From JAOUJD01 sp963726405 (GTDB taxonomy: Bacteria; Pseudomonadota; Gammaproteobacteria; Burkholderiales; Burkholderiaceae_F): a DNA stretch of 64,000 nt. The stretch covers positions 26,760 through 90,759 of the forward strand of contig CAVSCF010000009.1 in assembly GCA_963726405.1 (NCBI GenBank), read 5' to 3'. The first letter of the stretch is position 1; every line of letters begins with the position of its first letter. A program made the translations under genes and the position numbers. Positions 51,284-60,925 of this stretch are shown piece by piece. The notes below the pieces were generated by a model, which saw only the letters and a program-made list of their open reading frames with translations, was not told where the DNA came from and ran no database searches.

Positions 51284-53257
51284 ATGGCGCTGCTACAACT
51301 CGACGAAGAACAGATCCGCACGTGGACGCGGGCGCAGAAGGACGAATGGTGGTTCACCAACGTCTATCGCGGCGACATGCCGCAGCTGACGGTCCGTTCC
51401 GCGCTGACCGGTTTCCTCCTGGGCGGCGTGCTGGCGGCCACCGCGATGTACATCGGCGCGAAGACCGGCATCAGCATCGGCGTCGGCCTGACGTCGGTGA
51501 TCCTCGCGTTCGCGCTGTACCGGATCATGGCGAGCGCCGGGCTGGCGAAGGACTTCACGATCCTCGAGAACAACTGCACGCAGTCGATCGCGACCGCGGC
51601 CGGCTACATGATCAGCCCGATGATCTCCAGCCTTGCGGCCTACATGCTCGTCACGGGCACCATCATCCCGTGGTGGCACATGGTCGTCTGGATGTGCGTG
51701 GTCTCGCTGATCGGCGTGCTGCTGGCCTTTCCGATGAAGCGGCGCTTCATCAACGAGGAGCAGCTGCCGTTTCCCGAGGGGCGGGCGAGCGGGGTCGTGC
51801 TCGACGCGCTCTACACGGGGGCGGCCAGCGAGGGAATGTTCAAGGCGCGGCTGCTCGGCTTCACGGCGCTCCTCACCGGCCTGTACCAGGCGATCATCAG
51901 CGATGGCTGGATGAAGCTCGTGCAGTTCAAGCTGCTGCGCATGGACCAGTGGGCGGGGCTCAAGGCGCCGTGGGCGCTGCACGAGCGGCTCGACACCTAC
52001 TACTACGCCACGGTCACCAAGGCGAGCGGGTGGATCCCCACGATCCTCGGCACCGACATCCGGCAGCTCGGACTGCGCCTGACGCTCGACGCGGCGATGC
52101 TCGGGGTTGGCGGCCTGATGGGCATGGCGATCGCGACGAGTTGCCTGCTCGGCGCGTTCATCAACTTCGTCGTCCTCGCGCCGCTGATGATCCAGGCGGG
52201 CGACATCGTCGCCCGGGTCGCGCCCGACGGCGCCATCGTCCCGATCTCGCGCTCCGAGATCGTCAACCAGTGGTCGCTGTGGTGGGGCGTGACGATGATG
52301 GTGGTCGGTTCGCTCGTCAGCTTGCTGGGGCGGCCCGAGATCTTCAAGGGGATCTTCAAGCGCAGCGAGAAGTCCAGGGGTAAAGACGTCCTGAAGGACA
52401 TCGAGTTTCCGCTGTGGATCTCCGTGGTCGGCATTCCGCTGGCGAGCGTGCTGGGCGCATGGGTCACGCACGCGTTCTTCGGCGTGCCATGGCTGCTCGC
52501 GTTCATTTCGCTGCCGCTGATCTTCGTGCTGTCGGTGATCTGCACCAACTCGATGGCGCTGACCTCGTGGACGCCGACGGGCTCCATGTCGAAGATCACG
52601 CAGTTCACGATGGGCGCGATCGACCGCACCAATCCGGCGAGCAACCTGATCCCCGCGGCGATGACGGCCGAGATCGCGGCCAATTCCGCGAACCTGCTGT
52701 CGGACATCAAGCCCGGCTACATGCTCGGCGGCAAGCCGCGGCAGCAGGCGGTCGGCCACGTGATCGGCATCGTCGCCGGTGCGATCGTCTGCGTGCCGCT
52801 GTTCTTCCTGCTGTTCCTGCCACCCGATGCCAGCGGCGTGCGCTCGGTCAACGCCATGGTCTCGGACCAGTTCGCCTTCCCGGCCGCGCTGCAGTGGAAG
52901 GGCGTGGCGGAGATCATCGCCAAGGGGGTGAGTGCGCTGCCGACGTCCGCGGTGATTTCGATGATCGTCGCCGCCGTCAGCGCGGTGCTGATCGAGATTG
53001 CGCGCATGGTGACGAAAGGCCGCTTCGCGCTCTCGTCGGTGTCGATCGGCCTGGGCGTCGTGCTGCCGCCCGAGGCCACCTTCGCCATGTGGGTCGGCGC
53101 GCTGATCTTCTGGATCATGGGCCGGCGTCACAGGACGCCGGGCACCAGCGGACACGCGTTCTGGGTCGAGGGGCTGGAGCCGATCTGCGCGGGCCTGATC
53201 TCGGGGGCCGCGTTGATGGGGATCGGGAACGCGATCCTGAACGTGCTGATGAGTTGA
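51284..53257 (+). CDS. OPT-family oligopeptide/metal-chelate transporter
   Basis: A 657-residue membrane protein of the OPT family with about 14-16 hydrophobic helices. Landmarks: the N-terminal LTVRSALTGFLLGG helix, the conserved NCTQSIATAAGYM segment, EEQLPFPEGRASGVVLDALY, SWTPTGSMSKITQF and the C-terminal LGVVLPPEATFAMWVGALI. OPT proteins carry peptides or metal-nicotianamine-like chelates by proton symport. The gene follows a GGGGAGAAACGCC leader and is 20 bp before the DapA-like gene, so it may import a substrate for that enzyme; the substrate cannot be read from sequence. Confidence 0.9.
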   Translation: MALLQLDEEQIRTWTRAQKDEWWFTNVYRGDMPQLTVRSALTGFLLGGVLAATAMYIGAKTGISIGVGLTSVILAFALYRIMASAGLAKDFTILENNCTQSIATAAGYMISPMISSLAAYMLVTGTIIPWWHMVVWMCVVSLIGVLLAFPMKRRFINEEQLPFPEGRASGVVLDALYTGAASEGMFKARLLGFTALLTGLYQAIISDGWMKLVQFKLLRMDQWAGLKAPWALHERLDTYYYATVTKASGWIPTILGTDIRQLGLRLTLDAAMLGVGGLMGMAIATSCLLGAFINFVVLAPLMIQAGDIVARVAPDGAIVPISRSEIVNQWSLWWGVTMMVVGSLVSLLGRPEIFKGIFKRSEKSRGKDVLKDIEFPLWISVVGIPLASVLGAWVTHAFFGVPWLLAFISLPLIFVLSVICTNSMALTSWTPTGSMSKITQFTMGAIDRTNPASNLIPAAMTAEIAANSANLLSDIKPGYMLGGKPRQQAVGHVIGIVAGAIVCVPLFFLLFLPPDASGVRSVNAMVSDQFAFPAALQWKGVAEIIAKGVSALPTSAVISMIVAAVSAVLIEIARMVTKGRFALSSVSIGLGVVLPPEATFAMWVGALIFWIMGRRHRTPGTSGHAFWVEGLEPICAGLISGAALMGIGNAILNVLMS

Positions 53258-53277
53258 GCCCGGCCGCTGGGCCGGAG

Positions 53278-54195
53278 ATGACCATGACCATGGATGATCT
53301 GCACGGCGTCTTTCCGTACCTCGTGTCGCCGGTCGACGAGCGCGGCCGCGTCAAGGAGGACGTGCTCACGCGCCTCGTGGACGACCTGATCGACGCGGGG
53401 GTGCACGGACTGACGCCGCTGGGATCGACCGGCGAGTTCGCGTACCTGAGCCGCGATCAGCGGCGCCGCATCGTCGAAGTCGTCGTGCAGGCGGCGCGCG
53501 GGCGGGTGCCGGTGATCGCCGGCGTCGCTTCGACGGCCACGGTCGATGCGGTCGAGCAGGCGCAGGCGTACGCCAGGCTCGGCGTCGACGGCATCCTCGC
53601 CGTGCTCGAGGCGTATTTCCCGATCAACGAGGACGGCGTCGTCGCCTACTTCAGCGCAGTGGCGCAGGCGACGCCGCTGCCCGTCGTGCTCTACACCAAT
53701 CCGCAGTTCCAGCGCAGCGACCTGAGCCTGCCCGCGCTCGAGCGGCTCGCACGCGTCGACACCATCCGTTACCTCAAGGACGCCTCGTCGGACACCGGAC
53801 GGCTGCTGAGCATCATGAACGCGGTGGGCGAACGCATCCGCATCTTCAGCGCGTCGGCGCACATCCCGGCCTGCGTGATGCTGATCGGCGGACGCGGCTG
53901 GATGGCCGGCCCGGCGTGCGTCGTGCCACGGCAGAGCGTGAGGCTGTACGAGCTCTGTCGCGCGGGCCGGTGGGACGAGGCGATGCAGCTGCAGCGACGC
54001 CTGTGGAGCATCAACCGCGCTTTCGCCAAATACAACCTCGCGGCCTGCATCAAGGGAGCCTTGCAGCTCCAGGGCTACGAGGTTGGCGACCCCGTCGCGC
54101 CGCAGGCGCCGCTGACGGAAACGGGCCGCGCGGAGATCAGGCAGCTGCTCGCCGACCTCGCGCCGCTGGCCGGGGACGCCGCTACTTCTTCTTGA
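53278..54195 (+). CDS. DapA-superfamily aldolase/dehydratase
   Basis: A 305-residue member of the DHDPS/N-acetylneuraminate lyase superfamily. Schiff-base K167 in TIRYLKDASSD, the proton-relay Y139 in VVLYTNPQF and the substrate-carboxylate loop PLGSTGEFAYL (48-56) are intact. Given gudD upstream, 5-dehydro-4-deoxyglucarate dehydratase (to 2-oxoglutarate semialdehyde) is one candidate; 4-hydroxy-2-oxo acid aldolase or a true dihydrodipicolinate synthase-like lyase are others. The start has three Met-Thr repeats (MTMTMDD), so 53278, 53284 or 53290 could initiate. It overlaps the convergent small gene by 14 bp. Confidence 0.85.
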   Translation: MTMTMDDLHGVFPYLVSPVDERGRVKEDVLTRLVDDLIDAGVHGLTPLGSTGEFAYLSRDQRRRIVEVVVQAARGRVPVIAGVASTATVDAVEQAQAYARLGVDGILAVLEAYFPINEDGVVAYFSAVAQATPLPVVLYTNPQFQRSDLSLPALERLARVDTIRYLKDASSDTGRLLSIMNAVGERIRIFSASAHIPACVMLIGGRGWMAGPACVVPRQSVRLYELCRAGRWDEAMQLQRRLWSINRAFAKYNLAACIKGALQLQGYEVGDPVAPQAPLTETGRAEIRQLLADLAPLAGDAATSS

Positions 54196-54709
54196 TGCCT
54201 TCCAGCATCTTGCGGAAGGGCGCCGCGGCTTCGGCCACCGTCTTCTCCGGTCCGGTCAGCTTGAAGTAGAGGTTGCCGCCGGGGCCTTCGACGATGGCGC
54301 CGAGCAGTCGATAGCCCGGCTTCGGTGCGCCGCCACCCATCTGCGGCCCGCCGCCCATGTAGGTTCCCTTCACGTCGAGCGTGGTGGCCGGCAGGCTCGC
54401 CAGCGTTTCCTTCTTCACCGCGGCGGCGCTTTCGGCGGAACTTCCGTCCGCCTTGCGAAACTGGTCGATCCAGCGCTTCACGTTGGCATCCGCCGGCCCG
54501 CCCTGGCCCTGCCCGAAGAAGAAGACCGCCAGCTCGCCCGGCTCCTGGTCGCCCTTGGCGGCCGGGATGACGTACGTCGCTGCGCGCATTGGTCGTTCAC
54601 CCTGCGACTTCCACGCCGCGGGGGCGGTCCAGGACAAGCCCGCCGCCTCCTCGGCATGTGCGGGGGCGATGGCAAGCAGCAGCAGGCACAGGGCAGCGAT
54701 TCGGTTCAT
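54182..54709 (-). CDS. exported small protein of unknown function
   Basis: I do not recognise the family with certainty. The 175-residue protein has a signal peptide (MNRIAALCLLLLAIAPAHA, cut before EE) and a mature part with GLSWTAPAAWKSQ at its start and LLGAIVEGPGGNLYFKLTGP near its end. The WTAPAAW and GPEKTV...FRKML segments recall small periplasmic proteins in which a C-terminal phrase 'F-K-x-x-GP-x-x-T' is conserved. The start is placed at 54709 because the signal peptide begins there; the frame is open 27 more codons. It converges with, and overlaps, the DapA-like gene. Confidence 0.75.
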   Translation of the reverse strand: MNRIAALCLLLLAIAPAHAEEAAGLSWTAPAAWKSQGERPMRAATYVIPAAKGDQEPGELAVFFFGQGQGGPADANVKRWIDQFRKADGSSAESAAAVKKETLASLPATTLDVKGTYMGGGPQMGGGAPKPGYRLLGAIVEGPGGNLYFKLTGPEKTVAEAAAPFRKMLEGIKKK

Positions 54710-54862
54710 GGTGGTTCGCGCGTCCGTCGACGGCTTCCGTGTGAATGTCTGGCCGGCACGATACAGACAATCGGCAGTCTCGACGGCCATGACCTCTTGT
54801 CAAAGGCGGCTGCCTAAATCGCCCGATGCGGCCGCTTTCCCGCTGGGGCGAACGGTGCAAAG

Positions 54863-55666
54863 ATGCCGCCTCCGGCCTCTCCCCAAGGGCGCCCGTTGCC
54901 AGTCTTCCAGAACGCCGACCTTCGTCTGCACTTCGAGGTTCTCGGAGCCGGACGGCCCCTCGTTTTCCTGCACGGCGGGACGGTCAGTTTCCAGGCCAAC
55001 TATGCCGCCTTCGGCTGGCCGGAGAAATTCATCGCCCGCGGGTTTCAGGTCATCGGGCTCGACTTCCGGGGCCACGGCAGAAGCGACAAGCCCCACGACG
55101 CACGTTCCTACGGCACGGCAATGGTCGCGGGCGATGTCACCGGCCTGCTTGATCACCTGGGCCTGGACCGTGTCGACCTGGTGGCTTACTCCATCGGGAC
55201 GGCCATCGCGCTGCACCTGCTGCAAACCCTCCCGACTCGGCTCGATCGGGTTGCGCTGGTGGCCACCGGCGATGGACTGGTCGGTGTGCCGCCGTACACG
55301 TTCAGTCGCGTACTGCCCGCACTGGCCGTCGTTGCCGATCGCTCCGAATATCCGCAGGATCTGCCGAAGCACGTAGCGGCGTACTGGAGCTTCATCGAAG
55401 CCACCGGAGGCGACAGGGCGGCGCTGAAGGCCTTTGCCGAGGCCGACTATCCGCCCCTGTCGGCGGCCGAAGCGCAAGGCATAAGGAATCCGGTTCTCGT
55501 GGTCAGTGGCGACAATGACAGGGTCCTGGGGCAGGGCGCGCGTCTTGCCAGTGCCCTTGGAAACGCCCGGTACCTCGAAGTTGCCGGAGCTGACCACTTC
55601 TCGCTTGCCGTTGACGAAACGGTGAAGGATGCCGTCGCGTGCTTTCTCGACGGAAGCCAACCGTGA
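54863..55666 (+). CDS. alpha/beta-hydrolase fold protein
   Basis: A 267-residue hydrolase with an oxyanion-hole HGGT at 37-40, the nucleophile S110 in AYSIGTA (Ala replaces the first Gly of the usual GxSxG), an acid at D217 or D219 and H245 in GADHFSL. The FRGHGRSDKP turn is typical of epoxide-hydrolase/esterase-like members. No signal peptide, so cytosolic. The first ten residues (PPPASPQGRP) look untranslated; a TTG at 54896, giving PVFQNADLRLHFE, may be the real start. The substrate is unknown. Confidence 0.85.
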   Translation: MPPPASPQGRPLPVFQNADLRLHFEVLGAGRPLVFLHGGTVSFQANYAAFGWPEKFIARGFQVIGLDFRGHGRSDKPHDARSYGTAMVAGDVTGLLDHLGLDRVDLVAYSIGTAIALHLLQTLPTRLDRVALVATGDGLVGVPPYTFSRVLPALAVVADRSEYPQDLPKHVAAYWSFIEATGGDRAALKAFAEADYPPLSAAEAQGIRNPVLVVSGDNDRVLGQGARLASALGNARYLEVAGADHFSLAVDETVKDAVACFLDGSQP

Positions 55667-55913
55667 CGATTCGTCGCCGAGGCGAACGCCGACGGCCGGG
55701 TCAAGCAGGCGATCGAGACTTCAGGACTGCGTGGGGTCGTTGCGGCGCCAGGAAAGTAGGGACCGCCAAATTTGGGTGGTCTCGACACGGTCAGGCGTGG
55801 CCCATTCGTGCGTTGTTGCGATTTGGCCCGAGCCAGCACAATCCCCGCGTCGCTTGCAGGGTGCGGCACACTATGACGACCGCTCAAGCCGAGTCACCGG
55901 GTAGGAGAGACGA

Positions 55914-58076
55914 ATGCTACGTTGGGAACGGCTGGTCTTGACCATTTATCTGTGTCTGCCCGCTTCGTTGTTCGCGCAACCACGCGCGGCGCCAGGTATT
56001 CCGGCCGACGACGTGTATCACGGCATCACCGTCAGAGATCCCTATCGCAATCTCGAGGATCTGAAGAATCCGCAGACGCGCGAATGGCTGCTCGCGCAGG
56101 GCGAGTACGCCGCCAGCCTGCTGAGTCGAATCGAGGGGCGCGACGCGCTGTACCAGCGCATCGCAGCGCTCAGTGCGACCACGGGCGATGTCGTCCGGAC
56201 CGTGGTCCGCCGTGGCGAGCGCGTCTTCTATCTCAAGCGCAAAGCGGGGGACCGCCAGTTCCGGCTGGTCATGCGGATCGGCCTCGACGGCGCCGAACGG
56301 GTACTCGTCGATCCGCAGGCGATGGCCGCCAACGGGGTTCCCCAGGCGATCAACTACTTCACACCGTCCTGGGATGGGCACCTTGTTGCGTATGGTGTTT
56401 CCGCCGGCGGTTCGGAGGATGCGTCGCTTCACGTGATGGACGTCGACAGTGGACGCCAGACGCGCGAGCCCATCCCGAGGGTGCACGAGCCGGGCGCGAC
56501 CTGGAGTCCGGACGATCGCTGGCTCGGATTCAACCAGCTTCGCCCGCTGCCTCCTGGCGCACCCGAGTCGGAGACCTACTTCGACAGCACCGTGTATGTA
56601 CTTGATCTGCGGCGGCCCGATGGACAACCGCAGGCGGTCTTCGGCCGGCAGTTGCTGCCCAGCCTCGAGATCGACCGCCTTGACGTCGGCCAGCTGATCT
56701 TTTCTCACGACAGTCCGTACATGCTGTTGCGGACCACGGACACGACCGTGCCCGAAGGACGCCTGTTCATCGCACCGGTCTCGGCGCTTGGACAGAAGGT
56801 CATCGGCTGGCGGCCCGTATCGAGTGCGGCAGACCAGATCACCGACGCCAAACTGCGTGGCGGGACGATCTACCTTCGCACTCGCCAGGGCGCGCCGCGC
56901 GGCCGCGTGATCGCCCTGGACGGTGCCGATCCGCGGCTGGATCGAGCGGTCACCGTCATTCCCGAGCCGGAGCGCGGCGTGCTCCAGTCGTTCCAGCCCG
57001 GTCGCCGCGCGATCTACACGGAGGAGCGCGAGGGCTTCGTCGTCCGGGCGGTCCGGTATGACCCGGAGGGGCCGGGCAGCAGGCGGGTGGTGACGCCACG
57101 AAGCGACATCAGCACGTACGCGCTCGTCGATCGCACCGCCAAGGCAGAAGAACTGTGGGTCGCGACCAGCGCCTGGACAGAGCCGTCGCGGATCCTTGCG
57201 GTCAGCGAAGAAGGCGGCTTCCGCGACACCGGCCTGCGCAGCAATCCTCGGCCCGTCGACGCCGTGGACATTCAGGTCACCGAAGTCGAGGTGCCCAGTC
57301 ATGACGGTGTGCGAATCCCGCTGGTGGTACTGCATCGCAAGGGCTTGACCTTGAACGGTCGCAACCCGACGCTGCTTGCCGGCTATGGCGCCTATGGCTT
57401 CACGATCCAGGCCTGGTACGACCCGCGCTCGCTTGCGTGGCTCGAGCGGGGCGGCGTGTTTGCGCTTGTCAATCCCCGGGGTTCCGGGGCGTATGGAGAC
57501 GCCTGGCACCGCGCCGGATTCAAGTCGACGAAGCCCAACACCTGGAAGGACGGCGTTGCCGCCGCTCGCTGGCTCATCGATGCGGGGTACGCCTCCCCGA
57601 AGACCCTCGGCGTCAAGGGCGGCAGCGCCGGCGGCATCTTCGTCGGCAGGGCGGTGACAAGCGCTCCGGAGCTCTTTGCCGCGGCCATCATGAACGTGCC
57701 GATGATGGATACCGTCCGCAGCGAAGTCTCGGCCAACGGCGCAACGAACACGAGCGAGTTCGGGACCGTGAACGTCAAGAGCGAATTCATCGCCTTGCTG
57801 GAGATGAGCACCTATCACCAGATCGTGGACGGCGCTCGCTATCCGGCGATCCTCTTCACCCACGGCATGAACGATCCTCGCGTTGACGTCTGGCAAAGCG
57901 CAAAGGCCGTGGCACGCTTCCAGCAAGCTACGAAGAGCGGTGCGCCGGTACTGCTGCGGCTCGACCAGCGGGCTGGACACGGGATCGGCAGCGGTGAAGA
58001 TCAGATTCAGGCGCTGCTTGCGGACGAGTGGTCGTTCCTGTTGTGGCAGTTCGGGGTTGTCGGGTTGAAACCTTGA
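55914..58076 (+). CDS. exported prolyl oligopeptidase family peptidase (S9A)
   Basis: A 720-residue serine peptidase. A signal peptide (LVLTIYLCLPASLFAQ) directs export, probably to the periplasm. The N-terminal part begins with the family's DPYRNLED-x-KNPQTREWL segment, followed by a seven-bladed beta-propeller gate (about 70-400) and a C-terminal alpha/beta-hydrolase domain with the triad S571 (KGGSAGGIF), D654 (MNDPRVD) and H689 (AGHGIG). The RGSGAYGDAWHRAG segment is the usual oligopeptidase motif. The ATG follows GGTAGGAGAG. It would cut short proline-containing peptides. Confidence 0.93.
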   Translation: MLRWERLVLTIYLCLPASLFAQPRAAPGIPADDVYHGITVRDPYRNLEDLKNPQTREWLLAQGEYAASLLSRIEGRDALYQRIAALSATTGDVVRTVVRRGERVFYLKRKAGDRQFRLVMRIGLDGAERVLVDPQAMAANGVPQAINYFTPSWDGHLVAYGVSAGGSEDASLHVMDVDSGRQTREPIPRVHEPGATWSPDDRWLGFNQLRPLPPGAPESETYFDSTVYVLDLRRPDGQPQAVFGRQLLPSLEIDRLDVGQLIFSHDSPYMLLRTTDTTVPEGRLFIAPVSALGQKVIGWRPVSSAADQITDAKLRGGTIYLRTRQGAPRGRVIALDGADPRLDRAVTVIPEPERGVLQSFQPGRRAIYTEEREGFVVRAVRYDPEGPGSRRVVTPRSDISTYALVDRTAKAEELWVATSAWTEPSRILAVSEEGGFRDTGLRSNPRPVDAVDIQVTEVEVPSHDGVRIPLVVLHRKGLTLNGRNPTLLAGYGAYGFTIQAWYDPRSLAWLERGGVFALVNPRGSGAYGDAWHRAGFKSTKPNTWKDGVAAARWLIDAGYASPKTLGVKGGSAGGIFVGRAVTSAPELFAAAIMNVPMMDTVRSEVSANGATNTSEFGTVNVKSEFIALLEMSTYHQIVDGARYPAILFTHGMNDPRVDVWQSAKAVARFQQATKSGAPVLLRLDQRAGHGIGSGEDQIQALLADEWSFLLWQFGVVGLKP

Positions 58077-58613
58077 GCCTGCGACTTCGGTCGACACGTT
58101 CGAGGCTGATGCACCCGTGCAGGCTTCCGGGCCCTGCGTCTGCGCGCAGCGCCGGCACGCGCCGGACCAGAACAACATCGCCTGATCACGGGAAGAAATG
58201 ACGCTCGACCCGCGGAGACCGCCGTCTTCTCGCGACTATCTAAACGGAGTCGTCGTTCGCATGGGCAAGAGGCACGACACGTCACGGCGCAGCGGAACAG
58301 CCCCGACGTGGGTCGGCTATGGGTAGCGACCCGTCGAAAGGGGAGTCCTCCCAAGCGGTCCTTGTCGCGGCGGCCTTCCGGTTCTGAATCACGTCAGCTA
58401 TCGGGCGAACGCGATGTCAGGTCTGGGCCGCGAGTGGAGTTCCCAGAAGCGGGCGCTCAACTTCGACCGCTTGGGGGTCATAGATCGACAGGAGGTCGAA
58501 TCAATATCGAACAGGAAACGCGCCCATTCCCGTGTGGCGCGTGCAAATCCGTCGGAGAGACGCGTCTACCCGATTGCAGAACAGGTCCGAGCGCTGCGCT
58601 CGAGCGCTGACGC
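58077..58613. other. gene-free stretch, nothing recognisable
   Basis: 537 bp between the convergent peptidase and DUF2127-like genes. No frame has protein-like composition, and I see no RNA gene, terminator with a T-tract, or mobile-element end. The base composition is somewhat less G+C-rich and more mixed than the coding parts. Confidence 0.5.
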
Positions 58614-59135
58614 TCATGGGACCGAACCGACACGCGCTCTCCAGAGTTGCCAGAAGAGAAAGACCACCACTGCGATGTTGACGACGATCACCGTGGTGGC
58701 GACGGCGGAGGGGCGATGTATCCAATGCTGTAGTTCGAAGGGCACATAGACCGCGCCGGATACGGCGCCCAGCCATTCGCCCCAACGGCGAACGTTCCAC
58801 AGACCGTATGCTTCCGCGAAACGCACCGCCGCGTAGCCGCCGGCAGCCAGCAATATCGTCCTAGGCCTGGCATCGTGCAGGACGTCGATGTCGTGCAGGA
58901 TCATCGCCGGATAGCTGGCACCTGGGTCGAGTCCAACGTGACCGATCAGCGCCGCCGCCATGTGGTGGAGGTCGCGGTTAACCAAACTCAGCAGTCCCAG
59001 TCCAGCAGCGATTGCGACGACACCTTTGACCGCTTCGATCGAGGCTATGGCGCATAGGGCTCGCCGCTCTATGGCGCCCTTCGACAGGGCCGGGAGGTCG
59101 CCGCTCCCTTTAAGATGCCGGTCAGCTTCGGGCAT
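58614..59135 (-). CDS. DUF2127-like integral membrane protein
   Basis: A 173-residue protein with about four membrane helices and the pattern of the DUF2127 family: ALCAIASIEAVKGVVAIAAG, LLSLVNRDLHHMAAALIGHV, GLDPGASYPAMI, and the strongly conserved RFAEAYGLWNVRRWGEWLGA followed by SGAVYVPFEL. Function is unknown; such proteins are common and often near stress genes. The start at 59135 (PEADRHLKGSGDL after Met) is the best of several; the frame is open 41 codons further. Confidence 0.8.
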   Translation of the reverse strand: MPEADRHLKGSGDLPALSKGAIERRALCAIASIEAVKGVVAIAAGLGLLSLVNRDLHHMAAALIGHVGLDPGASYPAMILHDIDVLHDARPRTILLAAGGYAAVRFAEAYGLWNVRRWGEWLGAVSGAVYVPFELQHWIHRPSAVATTVIVVNIAVVVFLFWQLWRARVGSVP

Positions 59136-59367
59136 GCCGACATGCACGTTGCACGGAGGCAGGCAGTTGTTCAGGCGCTCCAAGAACAACGCAGCTGTCG
59201 AGATTTCGCGGTCGCTGAATGTCGAACCGGACCGCAATCGGCAGCACGATGCCTGCAATCAATCGTCCCACCGGCTCGCCTCCAGATCGCGTTTTTCGAG
59301 CCAACTCTGATTGTGGACGCGCGCCACAGTACGCCGGTCCGTGCAGCCATCGGTGGCGTACGAGCCC

Positions 59368-60150
59368 TCATTGCATGTACCAGCCATGGCTCACGACCAA
59401 CGACTGCCCGGTCAAGGCGTTGCTGGGAAAGGCCGCGAACATCAGCGCCACCTGAGCCACGTCTTCGACCGTCGTGAACTCGCCGTCGACGGTCTCCTTG
59501 AGCATCACGTTCTTGATCACGTCAGCTTCGGTGATGCCCAGTGCCTTTGCCTGCTCCGGAATCTGTTTGTCCACCAGCGGCGTGCGCACGAACCCGGGGC
59601 AGATCACGTTGGCGCGGATGCCGTGCTTGCCGCCTTCCTTGGCGACCGTCTTGCACAGGCCGATCAGCCCGTGCTTGGCCGTTACGTATGCCGACTTCAG
59701 CACTGATGCCTCCTTCGAGTGCACCGAGCCCATGTAGATGATGCTGCCGCCGCGGCCGGAAGATTGCATGTGCGGCAAGCAGGCTTTCGTCGTGAGGAAC
59801 GCGCCGTCAAGGTGGATGGCGAGCATCTTCTTCCAGTCGGCAAAAGGAAACTCCTCGACGGTGTGCACGATCTGAATTCCGGCATTGCTGACCAGCACGT
59901 CCACGCCACCATAGGCGGCGACCACGGCGGCCACTGCAGTGTTCACCTGCGCCTCGCTAGTCACGTCCATCGTCACGGCCATCGCAGTGCCACCGGCCCG
60001 CGTGATCTCGTCGACGACCGCTTGTGCCGCTTCGGCGTTAAGGTCGGCGATGACCACCCGGCCGCCTTCCCTCGCATAGGTGTGGGCGATCTCACGGCCG
60101 ATTCCGCTGGCCGCGCCGGTGACGATGCAGACCTTGTTCTGGAGCTTCAT
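59368..60150 (-). CDS. bdhA: D-3-hydroxybutyrate dehydrogenase
   Basis: NAD-dependent interconversion of 3-hydroxybutyrate and acetoacetate in polyhydroxybutyrate turnover. The 260-residue short-chain dehydrogenase has the cofactor loop TGAASGIG at 11-18, NAG at 89-91 and the catalytic S142, Y155 and K159, numbered as in the characterised Pseudomonas enzyme. The C-terminal VVSHGWYMQ is a hallmark of 3-hydroxybutyrate dehydrogenases. Third enzyme gene of the leftward operon, 37 bp after acetoacetate decarboxylase. Confidence 0.95.
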   Translation of the reverse strand: MKLQNKVCIVTGAASGIGREIAHTYAREGGRVVIADLNAEAAQAVVDEITRAGGTAMAVTMDVTSEAQVNTAVAAVVAAYGGVDVLVSNAGIQIVHTVEEFPFADWKKMLAIHLDGAFLTTKACLPHMQSSGRGGSIIYMGSVHSKEASVLKSAYVTAKHGLIGLCKTVAKEGGKHGIRANVICPGFVRTPLVDKQIPEQAKALGITEADVIKNVMLKETVDGEFTTVEDVAQVALMFAAFPSNALTGQSLVVSHGWYMQ

Positions 60151-60187
60151 GGGGTGTTGATCCTGTTCATGTTTGGGGATTTCGGCA

Positions 60188-60925
60188 TCAGGCCAGATAG
60201 TCGTGGACCACCGACCCCAGGCCCAGCGTCATGTCGGTGAGGATGTGCGTTCCCGAGATCACCTCCAGGACAGGCAGGCGGGCCACAGGTGCCAGCGCGT
60301 GGTGTGCCAGCTCGAGCGCGGCCGGTCCGGTCCACGCGCCTTTGACGCTCACGTCTTCGAGGAAGTAGCGCACTAACTCGCAGATGCGCGCCGTGCCGTC
60401 GACGTGCGGAATGATCTTCAACAGGTAGTTGGGTGAGAGGAATGCCGCGCGCACCGGCGCCGGATCCAGCGCGCGATGCTTGTAGCCCATCGTCGCCGTG
60501 GCCACCCGGACCGAGCCGTAGTCCAAAGTGCCCAGCAGTGTGTCCTTCTCGACCGTCAGTGCCGGTGCGGCCAGCTTCTTGGGGAAGCCCCACAACTCGC
60601 GTCCTCCGGCGATTGGAGCCTCGTCGTTGAGGTACATCGAGTGCACGTAACCTCCAGCCAGACCGCCGAACGTCACGGGGATGACCTGGCCCGATTCCGT
60701 GTAGTCACCAAAGCCTGTGGAATCGGGCATCCGGATGAACTCGTACTTGACGAGCGGGTCCGTCACCTGCAATGGTTCTGGCACCACCGCGCGTAGCGCG
60801 TCGATGTCGGTGCGGTAGGTCACGATCAGGAATTCTCGGTTGACGAACCGGTAAGGACCTGGCGGAAAGGCGGGGCTGGTGAGTGGCATCGCAAAGGCGG
60901 TGCGCCGCACTTCATCGATCTTCAT
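60188..60925 (-). CDS. adc: acetoacetate decarboxylase
   Basis: Decarboxylates acetoacetate to acetone and CO2. The 245-residue protein has the Schiff-base lysine K116 with its pKa-lowering neighbour K117 in ELWGFPKKLA, the equivalents of K115/K116 of the clostridial enzyme, and the conserved GPYRFVNREFLIVTYRTD start of the fold. The start at 60925 overlaps the patatin stop as ATGA, and the open frame upstream is a shadow of that gene. Placed between the patatin and bdhA genes, it could drain acetoacetate made by BdhA. Some family members have other keto-acid activities. Confidence 0.93.
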   Translation of the reverse strand: MKIDEVRRTAFAMPLTSPAFPPGPYRFVNREFLIVTYRTDIDALRAVVPEPLQVTDPLVKYEFIRMPDSTGFGDYTESGQVIPVTFGGLAGGYVHSMYLNDEAPIAGGRELWGFPKKLAAPALTVEKDTLLGTLDYGSVRVATATMGYKHRALDPAPVRAAFLSPNYLLKIIPHVDGTARICELVRYFLEDVSVKGAWTGPAALELAHHALAPVARLPVLEVISGTHILTDMTLGLGSVVHDYLA

